Positions 16,642 through 24,709 are shown, numbered from the stretch's first letter. The stretch is 64,000 nucleotides of DNA from Kineosporia corallincola (GCF_018499875.1 NZ_JAHBAY010000005.1:248001-312000); one strand, 5' to 3'. Notes: generated from the letters alone by a model not told the origin. Numbers and translations are program-made.

Positions 16642-17982
16642 TCAGCCGGCCCGCTCGGGTGCGGCGCCCACGATCGCGGTGCGCCGGAGCCCACCGAGCG
16701 CCCCCGGGTCACCGGAGGGCTCGACGAAGCAGCCTGACCGGCCGGCGTCCAGCTCGGGCCGGCGGCCCAGGTCGAAGGCCCGATAGGCGGCGAAGGCGGC
16801 CAGGTTCCAGATCGCGGTCTCGTCCAGCCCGCGGGAACGGGCGTTGCCGAGCTGACGGTCCATGGGCTGCGAGCCCGCGGCCACGATCCCGCCGTGCTGG
16901 TACCACAGGCCGTTCTCCTCGCCCCGGTGCAGCGCCTGTCCGCCGAGCCGGGCGGAGTCGCACCGGTCGGTCATCAGCATGATGTTGTCGCGGCCCACCA
17001 GCTCGACCGCGCGGGCGGCGATCGCCAGGTCGACGTGCTCACCGTCGAAGTTGATGCAGGAGGCCACCTTTCCCTGCCGGCACAGCCTCATGATGGCCGC
17101 GGGTACCGGCCCGACCTGTTCGGGCAGGTCGTCGAGCGTCCAGCCGGGCAGATCGTAGGCCCGGAGCGTGGCGTCACGCTCCTGGCGGGCGCGCCGGGTG
17201 CGGAAGGCGTGCCGGATCGTCAGCGGCATGTCGTTGAAGAGGTGGTCGGTGACCACCCGGGCGCCGGTGATCGGGCTGTCGGTGTCCCAGGCCACCTCCA
17301 CCAGCTCCTCCACCAGCCGGGCCGAGCCGAGCGGGTCGGACCGGGTGAAATGCCCGAGTGCTGGCCGGATTCCGGCACCGACCAGGGTGCGGACGATCCA
17401 TGGCAGGTCCGGGTGCCGGCGATCCACCCGGTCGTGCAGTTCCGACCCGGGAGTCAGTGCGTCGGGCGACATCACGACGTAGACCAGGCCGAGAGGCCCG
17501 CAGGAGGCCAGGATCTCCCACTCCGCGCGGGTCGGCGGCCACACCGTGGCCGCCGGGGTGCCGCCGTGACTGGCCAGCAGGGGCCCCTCGAGGGCGATGC
17601 CGGGAACGTAGGGCAGCGACCCGGCCGCCCTCATCTGCGCGTAACGGCGCATGAAGGCGACGAATTCGCCGAGACGATCGTGCCGCAGGTACAGCGTCGG
17701 GATGCACAACACCCCCTCGGCCGCCGACGTCTCGTCCAGCGCGGCCAGGTCCAGCGCGGCGAAGTCGGAGAAGTCGACGTCACCGATGCCGTGGCAGTGA
17801 ACCTCCACCGGCAGAGCGGGAACGAAGTAGGGACGCGCACCGTCCGGGTTCGCGACCGCGGCGCCCGTGTTCTCGACGTGCAGCTCGTGCCCGTCCCAGC
17901 TGACCAGCCCGCCCACCGAACCGTGGACATCCAGAATCTGTTGCGCGGCGAAGCTTTCCGACCGTACGTTTCCCCGTTTCAT
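16642..17982 (-). CDS. NagA-like amidohydrolase (operon gene 1)
   Basis: A 446-residue amidohydrolase resembling N-acetylglucosamine-6-phosphate deacetylase. It has a metal-binding HCHG near residue 62, the LEGPLL glutamate near 125, DHLFNDMPLT near 250 and a catalytic-type Asp in LMTDRCD near 340. It would hydrolyse an N-acyl group or related C-N bond. The ATG at 17982 has a G-rich ribosome site; longer frames upstream lack one. It is the first gene of the operon, so the promoter should lie in 17983-18260. The family is secure, the substrate is not. Confidence 0.75.
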   Translation of the reverse strand: MKRGNVRSESFAAQQILDVHGSVGGLVSWDGHELHVENTGAAVANPDGARPYFVPALPVEVHCHGIGDVDFSDFAALDLAALDETSAAEGVLCIPTLYLRHDRLGEFVAFMRRYAQMRAAGSLPYVPGIALEGPLLASHGGTPAATVWPPTRAEWEILASCGPLGLVYVVMSPDALTPGSELHDRVDRRHPDLPWIVRTLVGAGIRPALGHFTRSDPLGSARLVEELVEVAWDTDSPITGARVVTDHLFNDMPLTIRHAFRTRRARQERDATLRAYDLPGWTLDDLPEQVGPVPAAIMRLCRQGKVASCINFDGEHVDLAIAARAVELVGRDNIMLMTDRCDSARLGGQALHRGEENGLWYQHGGIVAAGSQPMDRQLGNARSRGLDETAIWNLAAFAAYRAFDLGRRPELDAGRSGCFVEPSGDPGALGGLRRTAIVGAAPERAG

Positions 17983-18007
17983 GCGGCGATACCCCCCAAG
18001 GCGATGC

Positions 18008-18030
18008 GCACGCCCGGAATGAGGGCGTGC
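18008..18030 (-). promoter_or_regulatory. Inverted repeat in operon leader
   Basis: Perfect 8-bp arms GCACGCCC / GGGCGTGC separated by 7 nt, centred about 37 nt before the start codon of the first operon gene. It could be an operator or an mRNA leader hairpin. Confidence 0.5.
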
Positions 18031-18268
18031 GAAAAGAGGAAGACCAAGACAAGAAAAAGCCTGATGACCCCCCACCCAGGCTCTATCCACCGCGTACTTC
18101 TCACGGAATCACCACGTCTGGCCTGCGCGGCGTTCCGGACACATCTCACGACCAGCACCGGATATTCAGGCATCCTAAGATGGCCCGATTCACGTCGTCA
18201 ACCCACGTCGCAGGCCACCAGCCTTTGGGGCAATTCCCTGGCACACCCCTGGCCAAGGAGGCGGCCAT

Positions 18269-18481
18269 ATGGTGGCCACCGACCGTCCATCCGCCCTTCA
18301 TCGAACACATACGCCACAGGCGAATACATCCGCCCCATCCATCCCCCCGCCAATCCGCGTTCCGCGGCCGGGATCACCGAACACCCGCCTCCCTACGCGA
18401 AAGTCACCGGTCATCGGCACGGGACCGGCCAGGACCGTTCGGCGACCGGCCAACACCCCCACGGCAACGACCGACCGGTAA
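18269..18481 (+). CDS. Possible small protein, 70 residues (doubtful)
   Basis: The ATG at 18269 is preceded by AAGGAGG with 7-nt spacing, close to an ideal actinomycete ribosome binding site, and the frame stays open for 70 codons. The predicted peptide is rich in Pro, Thr and Arg and matches nothing I know. Third codon positions are less G/C-biased than in neighbouring genes, which argues against a conserved gene or for a recently acquired one. It is divergent from the 18-gene operon. Confidence 0.25.
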   Translation: MVATDRPSALHRTHTPQANTSAPSIPPPIRVPRPGSPNTRLPTRKSPVIGTGPARTVRRPANTPTATTDR

Positions 18482-18533
18482 TCGGGTAGGCCCTCGGACC
18501 CGTGAGTCATACGGCAGGAGCCCGGGCTGGCGA

Positions 18534-18576
18534 TCGGCTTCTCCCTTGTCTTTTCTCCGGAAAAGGGAGAAGCCGA
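18534..18576. terminator. Hairpin, likely transcription terminator
   Basis: Perfect 14-bp arms, 18534-18547 (TCGGCTTCTCCCTT) and 18563-18576, with a 15-nt loop. It lies about 140 nt downstream of the SDR stop codon. There is no U-tract on either strand, which is common for actinomycete terminators. Confidence 0.6.
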
Positions 18577-18600
18577 CGAACGAGAACCCGGGAAAGGATG

Positions 18601-18622
18601 TGCCGGAATCAGCGCTCCGGCA
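18601..18622. repeat. Short inverted repeat TGCCGGA/TCCGGCA
   Basis: Perfect 7-bp arms with an 8-nt loop. It sits between the two larger hairpins downstream of the SDR gene and is probably part of the same terminator region. Confidence 0.4.
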
Positions 18623-18638
18623 TTCCTGCCCGAATGCA

Positions 18639-18669
18639 CGAGATCAATTGCTGATATCAATTCATCTCG
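18639..18669. terminator. AT-rich hairpin downstream of SDR gene
   Basis: Arms of 12 bp with one mismatch (CGAGATCAATTG and CAATTCATCTCG) around a 7-nt loop, 43 nt past the SDR stop codon. It is unusually AT-rich for this genome. Confidence 0.5.
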
Positions 18670-18712
18670 CCTCCGGCTCTTCATTTCCGGACCTGGGCCG
18701 GCCGGCGGCCGT

Positions 18713-19408
18713 CTACAGCAAGGTGGCCAGGCGGTCGTAGAACTCCCGCGGGTCATGGGCGGCCGAAGACTTGAACAGGGCGGCGATGTCGTCGACGATC
18801 ACCTCGTACGCCCCGGCCTCCACGCCGTCCAGGGCCGCCTTCGCCACCACCGATGCCGGATTCTTCGGCAGGTCGAGGCCTTTCGTCAGGTCGGTGTCGG
18901 CCAGTCCCAGGTGCACGGAGGTGACCAGCACGTCCTTCCCGGCCAGCTCGTGCCGCAGCCCGTTGGCCAGACTCCACATCGCGGCCTTGCTCGCGCCGTA
19001 ACCCGTGGCACCGGGCATCGGGAACCAGGACGCGGCCGAGGCGATGTTCAGCACCGCTCCCCCACCGTTCGCCTCCAGAACCGGCACGAAGGCACGGATC
19101 ATCGACAGCGTCCCCCAGAAGTTGACGTCCATCTCGGCGCGCACGGCGTCCAGGTCACCGAGGAAGGTGCCGCCCGCGCCGATACCGGCGTTGTTCACGA
19201 GCAGGTCGACGTCGCCGGCCTGCCGGGCGGCGTCCGCCACGGCCCGCGGGTCGGTGACGTCGAGGGCCAGGATCTCGGCGCCGGGCAGGTCGATGCTGTC
19301 GGGACGCCGGGCGGTCGCGTACACCTTGGCGCCGCGGTCGAGCAGTTCGGCGGCCAGGGCGCGGCCGATGCCGCGGTTGGCGCCGGTGACGAGTGCTGTG
19401 GTGGTCAT
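18713..19408 (-). CDS. Short-chain dehydrogenase/reductase
   Basis: A 231-residue classical SDR with the cofactor motif TGANRGIG at residues 8-15, NNAG near 88, the catalytic Ser in the NIASAAS segment and YGASK near 150. It would oxidise or reduce a small alcohol/carbonyl with NAD(P). The ATG at 19408 lies only a few bases from the expected transcription start of the divergent MerR-type promoter, so the mRNA is probably leaderless. The MerR gene next door is the likely regulator. Confidence 0.88.
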   Translation of the reverse strand: MTTTALVTGANRGIGRALAAELLDRGAKVYATARRPDSIDLPGAEILALDVTDPRAVADAARQAGDVDLLVNNAGIGAGGTFLGDLDAVRAEMDVNFWGTLSMIRAFVPVLEANGGGAVLNIASAASWFPMPGATGYGASKAAMWSLANGLRHELAGKDVLVTSVHLGLADTDLTKGLDLPKNPASVVAKAALDGVEAGAYEVIVDDIAALFKSSAAHDPREFYDRLATLL

Positions 19409-19415
19409 GGCGGTT

Positions 19416-19447
19416 ACGCTAGGACCTCACGTTGACGTGAGGTTCAA
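19416..19447 (-). promoter_or_regulatory. MerR-type promoter and operator
   Basis: A perfect 20-bp palindrome ACCTCACGTTGACGTGAGGT (19424-19443) lies between a minus-strand -35 TTGAAC (19442-19447) and a -10-like TAGCGT/CTAGCG (19416-19422). The spacer is 19-20 bp, the elongated spacing typical of promoters activated by MerR regulators through DNA distortion. Confidence 0.75.
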
Positions 19448-19465
19448 GTCGAGCAGGGAGGCGCT

Positions 19466-19837
19466 GTGCGCATCGGAGAGGTCGCCGAACGGGCCGGCGT
19501 CAGTGTTCGGGCCATGCGGTACTACGAGGAGCAGGGCCTGGTGACTGCCGACCGCAGCCCGAGCGGTCACCGGCGCTACGCCGAGTCCGCCGTGGTGCGA
19601 GTGCGTTTCATCCAGGCGCTGTACTCGGCCGGGCTCAGCAGCAGAACCGTCGCCGAGCTGCTGCCGATCATGGACGAGGGCGTGATCACCGCGCAGATGT
19701 TCACCCGGCTGGACGGCGAGCGCGAGCGCATCCGCGTCCAGATCGACGAGCTCACCCAGGCATACGAGCGGCTGGGGCAGCTGATCGAGAGCGGCCGGCA
19801 ACTGAAGACGCCCGTGGTCACCATGGCGTGCGACTGA
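19466..19837 (+). CDS. MerR-family transcriptional regulator
   Basis: A 123-residue protein with the MerR N-terminal winged helix (MRIGEVAERAGVSVRAMRYY) and a C-terminal dimerisation coiled coil. There are no conserved cysteines for metal binding, so an organic ligand is more likely. GTG start at 19466 behind GGGAGG. It is divergent from the SDR gene with a palindromic operator between them, so it most likely controls that gene and itself. Confidence 0.9.
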   Translation: MRIGEVAERAGVSVRAMRYYEEQGLVTADRSPSGHRRYAESAVVRVRFIQALYSAGLSSRTVAELLPIMDEGVITAQMFTRLDGERERIRVQIDELTQAYERLGQLIESGRQLKTPVVTMACD

Positions 19838-19865
19838 CCCGGACGGGTGAACCGATACTGGGGTC

Positions 19866-20471
19866 ATGACCCTGAACGACCGGTTCACCCACATGGCCAC
19901 CGGCGCGATGTACGACGACCTCGCCCCCGAGCTGGTCGAGGCCCGCATCCGCACGGTCCTGGCCACGAACGAGTACAACGCCTCCTACGGCCGGCCGCAG
20001 GCCGAGCGCGAGGAACTGCTGCGCCGGGTGGTCGGCTCGGCGGGTGAGGGAGCCGGTTTCGAGCCGACCTTCCGCTGCGAGTTCGGGAGCAACATCCGCC
20101 TGGGGGTGGGCTTCTTCGCCAATTTCGACTGCGTGATGCTCGACGGCGCCCCGATCACCATCGGCGACCACGTGCTGCTGGGCCCGAAAGTCGGCCTCTA
20201 CACGTCCAACCACGCGTTCGACGCCCGCGAACGACGCCAGGGCGCCTGCTTCGCCAGGCCCATCACGATCGGGGACGACGTCTGGATCGGCGGCGGCGTC
20301 ACCGTGCTGCCGGGTGTCACGATCGGGGACGGCGCGGTGATCGGCGCCGCCAGCGTCGTCCTCAAAGATGTTCCGCCGCACACGATCGCCGCCGGGAACC
20401 CGGCCCGGGTGCGGCGCGAGATCACCGACGCCGACCGAACCGGCTACGAACCGGGTCACGGCATGCCGTGA
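19866..20471 (+). CDS. Maltose/galactoside O-acetyltransferase-like (hexapeptide) protein
   Basis: A 201-residue left-handed beta-helix acetyltransferase of the Maa/LacA/NodL group. It has an N-terminal helical cap, the catalytic-type His in YTSNHAFDARERR and a series of hexapeptide turns (ITIGDDVWIGGGVTVLPGV, VIGAASVVLKDVP) ending in the family's AGNPARVRR. It would transfer acetyl from acetyl-CoA to a sugar hydroxyl. ATG at 19866, 28 nt after the MerR stop, so possibly co-transcribed. Confidence 0.87.
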   Translation: MTLNDRFTHMATGAMYDDLAPELVEARIRTVLATNEYNASYGRPQAEREELLRRVVGSAGEGAGFEPTFRCEFGSNIRLGVGFFANFDCVMLDGAPITIGDHVLLGPKVGLYTSNHAFDARERRQGACFARPITIGDDVWIGGGVTVLPGVTIGDGAVIGAASVVLKDVPPHTIAAGNPARVRREITDADRTGYEPGHGMP

Positions 20472-20472
20472 C

Positions 20473-20915
20473 TCACCACTGCGAGGGCTTGACCCGCTCC
20501 AGCCAGCTGCGCGCCTCGGCGGCCGGCAGCGGGCCCTCCACCCGCAGAAGCGGTGCCATCAGCGGGTACTGGCGGCCGGCGTGCCCTCGTTCCAGATCCA
20601 CTGGCCGCCGGCGTCCCCCCCCCTGTTCCAGGTGCCGCGGATTCCGCCGTCGGGTTGCAGGTTCTCACCGGTCCCGGCGGCGGCCACCTCCGCGGCGTTC
20701 GGCGCCCGGCCCGGCAGCAGGCCCTGGGCCGGGTCGCCGACGAGGGCCGAGGCCAGCAGCGTGTGCAGCTGGAAGTTGTCGCTGATCCCGCCGAACGTGA
20801 CCCGGTAGCCCTGGCCGGTGCCGGCGAATCCGCGGTCGAACACGATCAGCGGTTCCTCGTCCAGCACGATCAGCAGGCCCGCCAGCCAGGTCGATGTCCG
20901 GAATCGGTCATCCAC
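20473..20915 (-). pseudogene. Frameshifted remnant of a conserved hypothetical gene
   Basis: The first 110 codons from GTG 20915 read as a plausible protein (for example LLIVLDEEPLIVFDRG, SDNFQLHTLLASALVGD, GGQWIWNEG) but then stop at 20559. The neighbouring frame continues with a convincing tail (QYPLMAPLLRVEGPLPAAEA, then SWLERVKPSQW) to a stop at 20473. So at least one frameshift lies shortly after WIWNEG, near 20580-20600. A run of nine G (minus strand) near 20615-20623 is another unstable site. The protein also seems to lack an N-terminal part. It could be a true pseudogene or a sequencing error. It overlaps the end of the HxlR gene. Confidence 0.55.
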
Positions 20916-21300
20916 GGCCGGCGTCCCAGAGCTGGCCGTGCCGGTCGATCTCCGCCATGTTCGTCTCGGCCCATTCCCTCAGCACGGCGAGGGGCCCGCC
21001 GAGCGAGAGGCCGAGGCCGGTCAGTCCGTAGTGGACGCGTGGCGGCACCGAGTCCTCGACGCGGCGGGTGACCAGCCCGTCGCGCTCCAGGCTGCGCAGG
21101 GTGGCCGACAGCATCTTCTTCGAGATGCCCGGCGCGCGCCGCCGCACCTCGGCGAAGCGGACCTCGTGCGGGTGGGCGTCGGTGAGCACCTTCACCACCA
21201 TCGACGTCCACTTGTCGCCGATCCGGTCGAGCAGGTGCCGGGTGGGGCAGGCTTCGTCGAAGAGGTCACCACGCCGCTCACCCGTCGCCACCTCCCCCAT
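20908..21300 (-). CDS. HxlR-family transcriptional regulator
   Basis: A 130-residue winged-helix protein of the HxlR type. CPTRHLLDRIGDKWTSMVV near residues 20-40 and RRRAPGISKKMLSATLRSLE with DGLVTRR downstream are the family landmarks (the usual Cys near the N-terminus is present). ATG at 21300. It is followed by the frameshifted gene with an 8-nt overlap and preceded by the hydrolase at 21306, all in the same direction. Confidence 0.88.
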   Translation of the reverse strand: MGEVATGERRGDLFDEACPTRHLLDRIGDKWTSMVVKVLTDAHPHEVRFAEVRRRAPGISKKMLSATLRSLERDGLVTRRVEDSVPPRVHYGLTGLGLSLGGPLAVLREWAETNMAEIDRHGQLWDAGRG

Positions 21301-21305
21301 GCTAC

Positions 21306-22124
21306 TCAGGTCAGGAACTCCTCCAGCACCCCGAGCAACGCCTGTGGCCGGTGCTGGGGAACGATGTGCCCGCAGCCGTCCAGCACGGTGCCGCGCACAT
21401 CGTCCGCCACCGGCCGCACCTGCCGAAAGGTGGCTTCTCCCACAGGGAATGCCCCCACGCACAGTGTCGGCACCCTCAGCCGGGCTCCCGCCACGGCCTC
21501 GTCGATCTGCCGGGCGCTCTCCGGGAACGCCCGGTAGTGCTCGAACGCCGCCCGCAGGGCCCCCGGCGCGGAGTAGGCCTCGTGCACCGCGGCCGTGAAA
21601 CCCGCACCGGCGCCGTCGCCGAGAGTACCTGCCCGAAGGAAGAAATCGAGATACTCGGCCTCGTGACCGGCCAGCACCGTCTCGGCCAGGCCCGGCACGG
21701 CATGGAACCCGAACCACCACGGCGGCGTGAATCGCTCGGCGCCGGGCAGTGTCCCGACGAGACTCTCCGCCAGCACCAGCCGGCTGATTCTCCGGGGATG
21801 CCTCAGGGCGGCGAGGAAGGCGGCCGGCGTGCCCAGGTCGATCCCCACCAGGGCGGCCTGCCCGATCCCGAACTCGTCGAGCAGGCCGATCACGTCCCCC
21901 GCGACATCGCCTGCCGTGTAGTTCTTCTCCGGTCGCGAGGAATCACCCAGCCCGCGCAGGTCGGGAGCGATCACGGTCCTGGTGCGGGCGAGAGCCGGGA
22001 CGACCGGCTCCCACACGCGCCAGGTGTGGGGAAAGCCGTGCAGCAGCACCACGGCCGGTCCCTCCCCCTGCACAGCGACGTTCAGTTCGACGTCGCCGGT
22101 GCGGATACGGCTCAGCGTGACCAC
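21306..22124 (-). CDS. Alpha/beta hydrolase, epoxide hydrolase/dehalogenase-like
   Basis: A 272-residue hydrolase with the oxyanion motif LLHGFPHTW and the nucleophile elbow GIDLGTP, in which Asp takes the place of Ser as in epoxide hydrolases and haloalkane dehalogenases. A catalytic His is in DGCGHIVPQ. I chose the GTG at 22124 because GGAAGG lies 9 nt upstream; an earlier in-frame GTG at 22163 would add 13 residues. It probably forms a unit with HxlR just downstream. Confidence 0.82.
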   Translation of the reverse strand: MVTLSRIRTGDVELNVAVQGEGPAVVLLHGFPHTWRVWEPVVPALARTRTVIAPDLRGLGDSSRPEKNYTAGDVAGDVIGLLDEFGIGQAALVGIDLGTPAAFLAALRHPRRISRLVLAESLVGTLPGAERFTPPWWFGFHAVPGLAETVLAGHEAEYLDFFLRAGTLGDGAGAGFTAAVHEAYSAPGALRAAFEHYRAFPESARQIDEAVAGARLRVPTLCVGAFPVGEATFRQVRPVADDVRGTVLDGCGHIVPQHRPQALLGVLEEFLT

Positions 22125-22319
22125 GATCAGTGCCCTTCCGGTGTCTGTGACAACTCCGGCCACCGTAGGAAGAACGGTTCCCGGACGGAAGACGGCACCT
22201 TCGCGTGACCTGGTTCCCCCGGGGTTACCCCCTCAGACCTGGTTCTCGCGCAACACCCAGGCCGCGACCGGCCACCGCGTCCACGCGACGCCCCCGGCTC
22301 GCTTTGCTAGGGTCCAGCG

Positions 22320-22763
22320 ATGATTCGGGACGACCTCACCGGAAGCCACGTCGGCGTGAACGGTTTTCGCCTCATGCCCGGCGACCCCCTGCGCGAGTTT
22401 CCCGCCACCGCCAGCCTCAGCACCGCCGCGGGAGATCATCTGGGACTGGTCGCCTACACCTGGCAGCACCCCGACGACGGCCCACAAGACGGCCTGATCA
22501 TGATCTGGCGCACCGCCGAGCCCGACGGGATCGCCGCCACCTGGGGCGACTCCTGGTACCAGAAGCCCGGAACCATGCCCCTGACCGGAAAGTCCTCACC
22601 CGACGGCTCTTTACAGCTCGACGGCGACTACGGTGAGGGGTGGGGCTGGCGGATCCTGATCGGGCCGGGCGAGTACCTGCTGCGCATGGAGAACGTCGTC
22701 CCGTCCGGGCACTCGCCGGCCGGCGCGTACCCGGTCATGCTGCTGCGGCGGATCACCGGCTGA
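22320..22763 (+). CDS. Hypothetical protein, 147 residues
   Basis: I do not recognise the family. The protein is beta-strand rich with several Trp and Gly (for example TWGDSWYQKPGTMPL and GEGWGWRILIGPGEYLL), no signal peptide and no membrane segment. A fatty-acid-binding or lipocalin-like barrel would fit but is not shown. No ribosome site is obvious before ATG 22320, but TAGGGT lies about 10 nt upstream, which would suit a leaderless transcript. Confidence 0.65.
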   Translation: MIRDDLTGSHVGVNGFRLMPGDPLREFPATASLSTAAGDHLGLVAYTWQHPDDGPQDGLIMIWRTAEPDGIAATWGDSWYQKPGTMPLTGKSSPDGSLQLDGDYGEGWGWRILIGPGEYLLRMENVVPSGHSPAGAYPVMLLRRITG

Positions 22764-22892
22764 GGCCCGGGAGATCGTCGGCGGCGTGCGTCGTCTCCGC
22801 AGGCCAGAAGCTTCTTTATCAGTTACGCGAACATCGCGGCCCGCCGCCCCATACGCTGCGCACGAGGTCAACCCCAAGGAAGGGAAACCCCC

Positions 22893-23780
22893 GTGAACAA
22901 ACTGGCCAGGGTCGTCACCGCGGTCGCGTTCTCCGTCGGCATCGCCGTCGCTTCCAGCCTGCCCGCCTCCGCCGCCACGGACCGGAGCGGGGCGGAGCGG
23001 CTGAGCATCCCGGACAGCAGCTCGTGCAAGGCCGGGCGCACGGTCATGCAGGGGATGGTGGCGGGGCCGGGTGGTCAGCTCTACATCATCTTCACCCGAG
23101 CGGGTGGTGCGGACCCGATCCTGTCCCGGTGGGCGCGTGACGGCTCGGCCTGGGACGGCACCAGCTGGACCTGTTCCGGCACACCGACGGTTCTGGGCGA
23201 CGTGGGCCACAGCAACGATCTGGCCTACAACGCGGACTATCTCGGCACCGGCCCGGCCCTGATCGTCACCCACGGCAGTCAGTCCGCCTACCTGGACGAC
23301 GACGTGACGGTCATCCGCCTGAGCGACGCCGGCTACTACGAGTCCGCCGCGGTCGTCGACCTGCCGATGAACATCAGCGGCCTGTGCTACAGCGCCACGG
23401 CTGCCGACGGCGCCGGCCGCTACGCCGCGCGCCGTCTGGGAAGCCTGTGGACGCACGCCGGTTCCGGTTCGCTCTCCAGCGGGTGGACGCTGGTGGAGAG
23501 CAGCCTGACCAGTCACGACAACCGTTCCGACCAGGGCATCGACTGCTCCGAGAACTACGTCTGGAACACCAGGTCGATCAACGACTCCACGCCCGACACC
23601 GGCTGGAACTGGGTTTACCAGTACAACTGGTCCGGTGGCGACGTGGAGAGCGACATCGGGATTCCGGGCAACAGCCTGACCGACGAGATCGAGGACGTCA
23701 CCCACGTCGGGAGCGAGTTCTTCGTCGGTATCAACCGCAACGGCGGACTGGCCGACTCGGTGAAGGTGCTCGTCGAGTAA
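22893..23780 (+). CDS. Secreted protein of unknown function
   Basis: A 295-residue protein with a clear Sec signal peptide: MNKLARVVTAV, a hydrophobic core to about residue 24, then the cleavage site ASA-AT. The mature part is rich in Trp, Tyr, Gly and Asp and appears to be beta-strand repeats (for example SSLTSHDNRSDQGIDCSENY), with a few cysteines that may pair outside the cell. A beta-propeller-like or lectin-like fold is possible. GTG start at 22893 behind GGAAGGG. A strong terminator follows. Confidence 0.78.
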   Translation: MNKLARVVTAVAFSVGIAVASSLPASAATDRSGAERLSIPDSSSCKAGRTVMQGMVAGPGGQLYIIFTRAGGADPILSRWARDGSAWDGTSWTCSGTPTVLGDVGHSNDLAYNADYLGTGPALIVTHGSQSAYLDDDVTVIRLSDAGYYESAAVVDLPMNISGLCYSATAADGAGRYAARRLGSLWTHAGSGSLSSGWTLVESSLTSHDNRSDQGIDCSENYVWNTRSINDSTPDTGWNWVYQYNWSGGDVESDIGIPGNSLTDEIEDVTHVGSEFFVGINRNGGLADSVKVLVE

Positions 23781-23797
23781 CCGGGGCAGAGCGACGG

Positions 23798-23834
23798 GGG
23801 ACGACGCCGGGCCCTCGCGGCCCGGCGTCGTCCC
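23798..23834. terminator. Bidirectional intrinsic-type terminator
   Basis: Perfect 16-bp stem (23798-23813 with 23819-23834; arm begins GGGACGACGCCGGGCC) and a 5-nt loop CTCGC, lying 17 nt after the secreted-protein stop and 12 nt after the convergent apnO stop. No T-tract, as often in actinomycetes. Confidence 0.85.
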
Positions 23835-23846
23835 GGCGTTCTTGGA

Positions 23847-24704
23847 TCAGCGGTGGATGTGATCCAGGTGCAGCATCTGCTTGAGCACGCTGTCCAGCTC
23901 GGTGTCGTCGAAGATGGACTTCCAGTCGTCCTTGATCAGCTTCTCGCGGCCGTAGTCCATCGCGATCAGGCAGGCGTCGGAGAACGGGTTGTCGCCACGC
24001 AGGCCGTTGGCCAGCGCCACCTGCACGTGGCCCATGAGCATGGCGCGGGCGGCCGGCTCCGGCACGCCGACCTTGTTGACGGTCTCCATCAGGGCCTCGT
24101 TGAGCAGGTCGCCGATCATGCAGGCGACGACCTCGACCAGGGTCGGCTCCAGGTAGGCCAGCTGCTTGACCGTGACCCAGTGCACGTCCAGGACGGGCGC
24201 GTACATCAGCTTGATGACTTCTTCGGCGATGGCCTGCTTCTCGGCGTTGCCGGACTCCAGGGCGGCCACGACGTCCTGCGGGGCGGCGATGCCGCCGAAG
24301 GTGTCCTCGAGCTCCGCCTGCGTCTTGCGCTGGAGGAACACCGACGGGTGACAGGGGTGCGCCACGGCGTACTCGATGTCGTCACGACGGAACAGCAGGT
24401 TGGCGTACGCGGCGGCCGGGTCGAGGGTCAGCACGACCGTGCCCGGGTTGACCTGGGGCACGATCTCGGCGGACACCGGGCCCAGCGCGATGTCGGGCAC
24501 CGACAGGATGACGACGTCGGCGTCCTTGACCGCGTCGGCGGCCTCGGAGAGCTCACGGCCGGCCTCGACGGTGCGCTGCTTCCCGGCCTCGCCGTTCTCG
24601 ACGTAGAACACCGTGTGGTTGCTGCGCTGCAAGTTGTTGGAAACCCGCATGCCCATCTTCCCACCGGCACCGATGACGGCGATGGTCAGCTTCTGCTCGC
24701 TCAT
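23847..24704 (-). CDS. apnO: D-apionate oxidoisomerase-like dehydrogenase
   Basis: A 285-residue protein with an N-terminal Rossmann motif GAGGKMG and a phosphogluconate-dehydrogenase-like helical C-terminal domain (HPCHPSVF, then TVKQLAYLEPTLVEVV). Members of this family include ApnO, which converts D-apionate to 3-oxo-isoapionate with NAD. The assignment rests on the gene set: the next four genes upstream match the rest of the decarboxylating D-apionate pathway. The ATG at 24704 lies behind TTGAGGAG. Alternative: a related hydroxy-acid dehydrogenase for another branched C4-C5 sugar acid. Confidence 0.75.
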   Translation of the reverse strand: MSEQKLTIAVIGAGGKMGMRVSNNLQRSNHTVFYVENGEAGKQRTVEAGRELSEAADAVKDADVVILSVPDIALGPVSAEIVPQVNPGTVVLTLDPAAAYANLLFRRDDIEYAVAHPCHPSVFLQRKTQAELEDTFGGIAAPQDVVAALESGNAEKQAIAEEVIKLMYAPVLDVHWVTVKQLAYLEPTLVEVVACMIGDLLNEALMETVNKVGVPEPAARAMLMGHVQVALANGLRGDNPFSDACLIAMDYGREKLIKDDWKSIFDDTELDSVLKQMLHLDHIHR

Positions 24705-24709
24705 TTGCT

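Larger units (their letters stand above)
17983..18712. other. 730-bp intergenic region with leader and hairpins
   Basis: This is the longest stretch without a clear gene and is visibly less GC-rich than its surroundings. It must hold the promoter of the 18-gene operon (towards lower coordinates). It also holds a leader hairpin at 18008-18030, a 70-codon open frame with a perfect ribosome binding site at 18269, and a group of hairpins at 18534-18669 downstream of the SDR gene. I could not pick a convincing -35/-10 pair for the operon. Confidence 0.7.
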
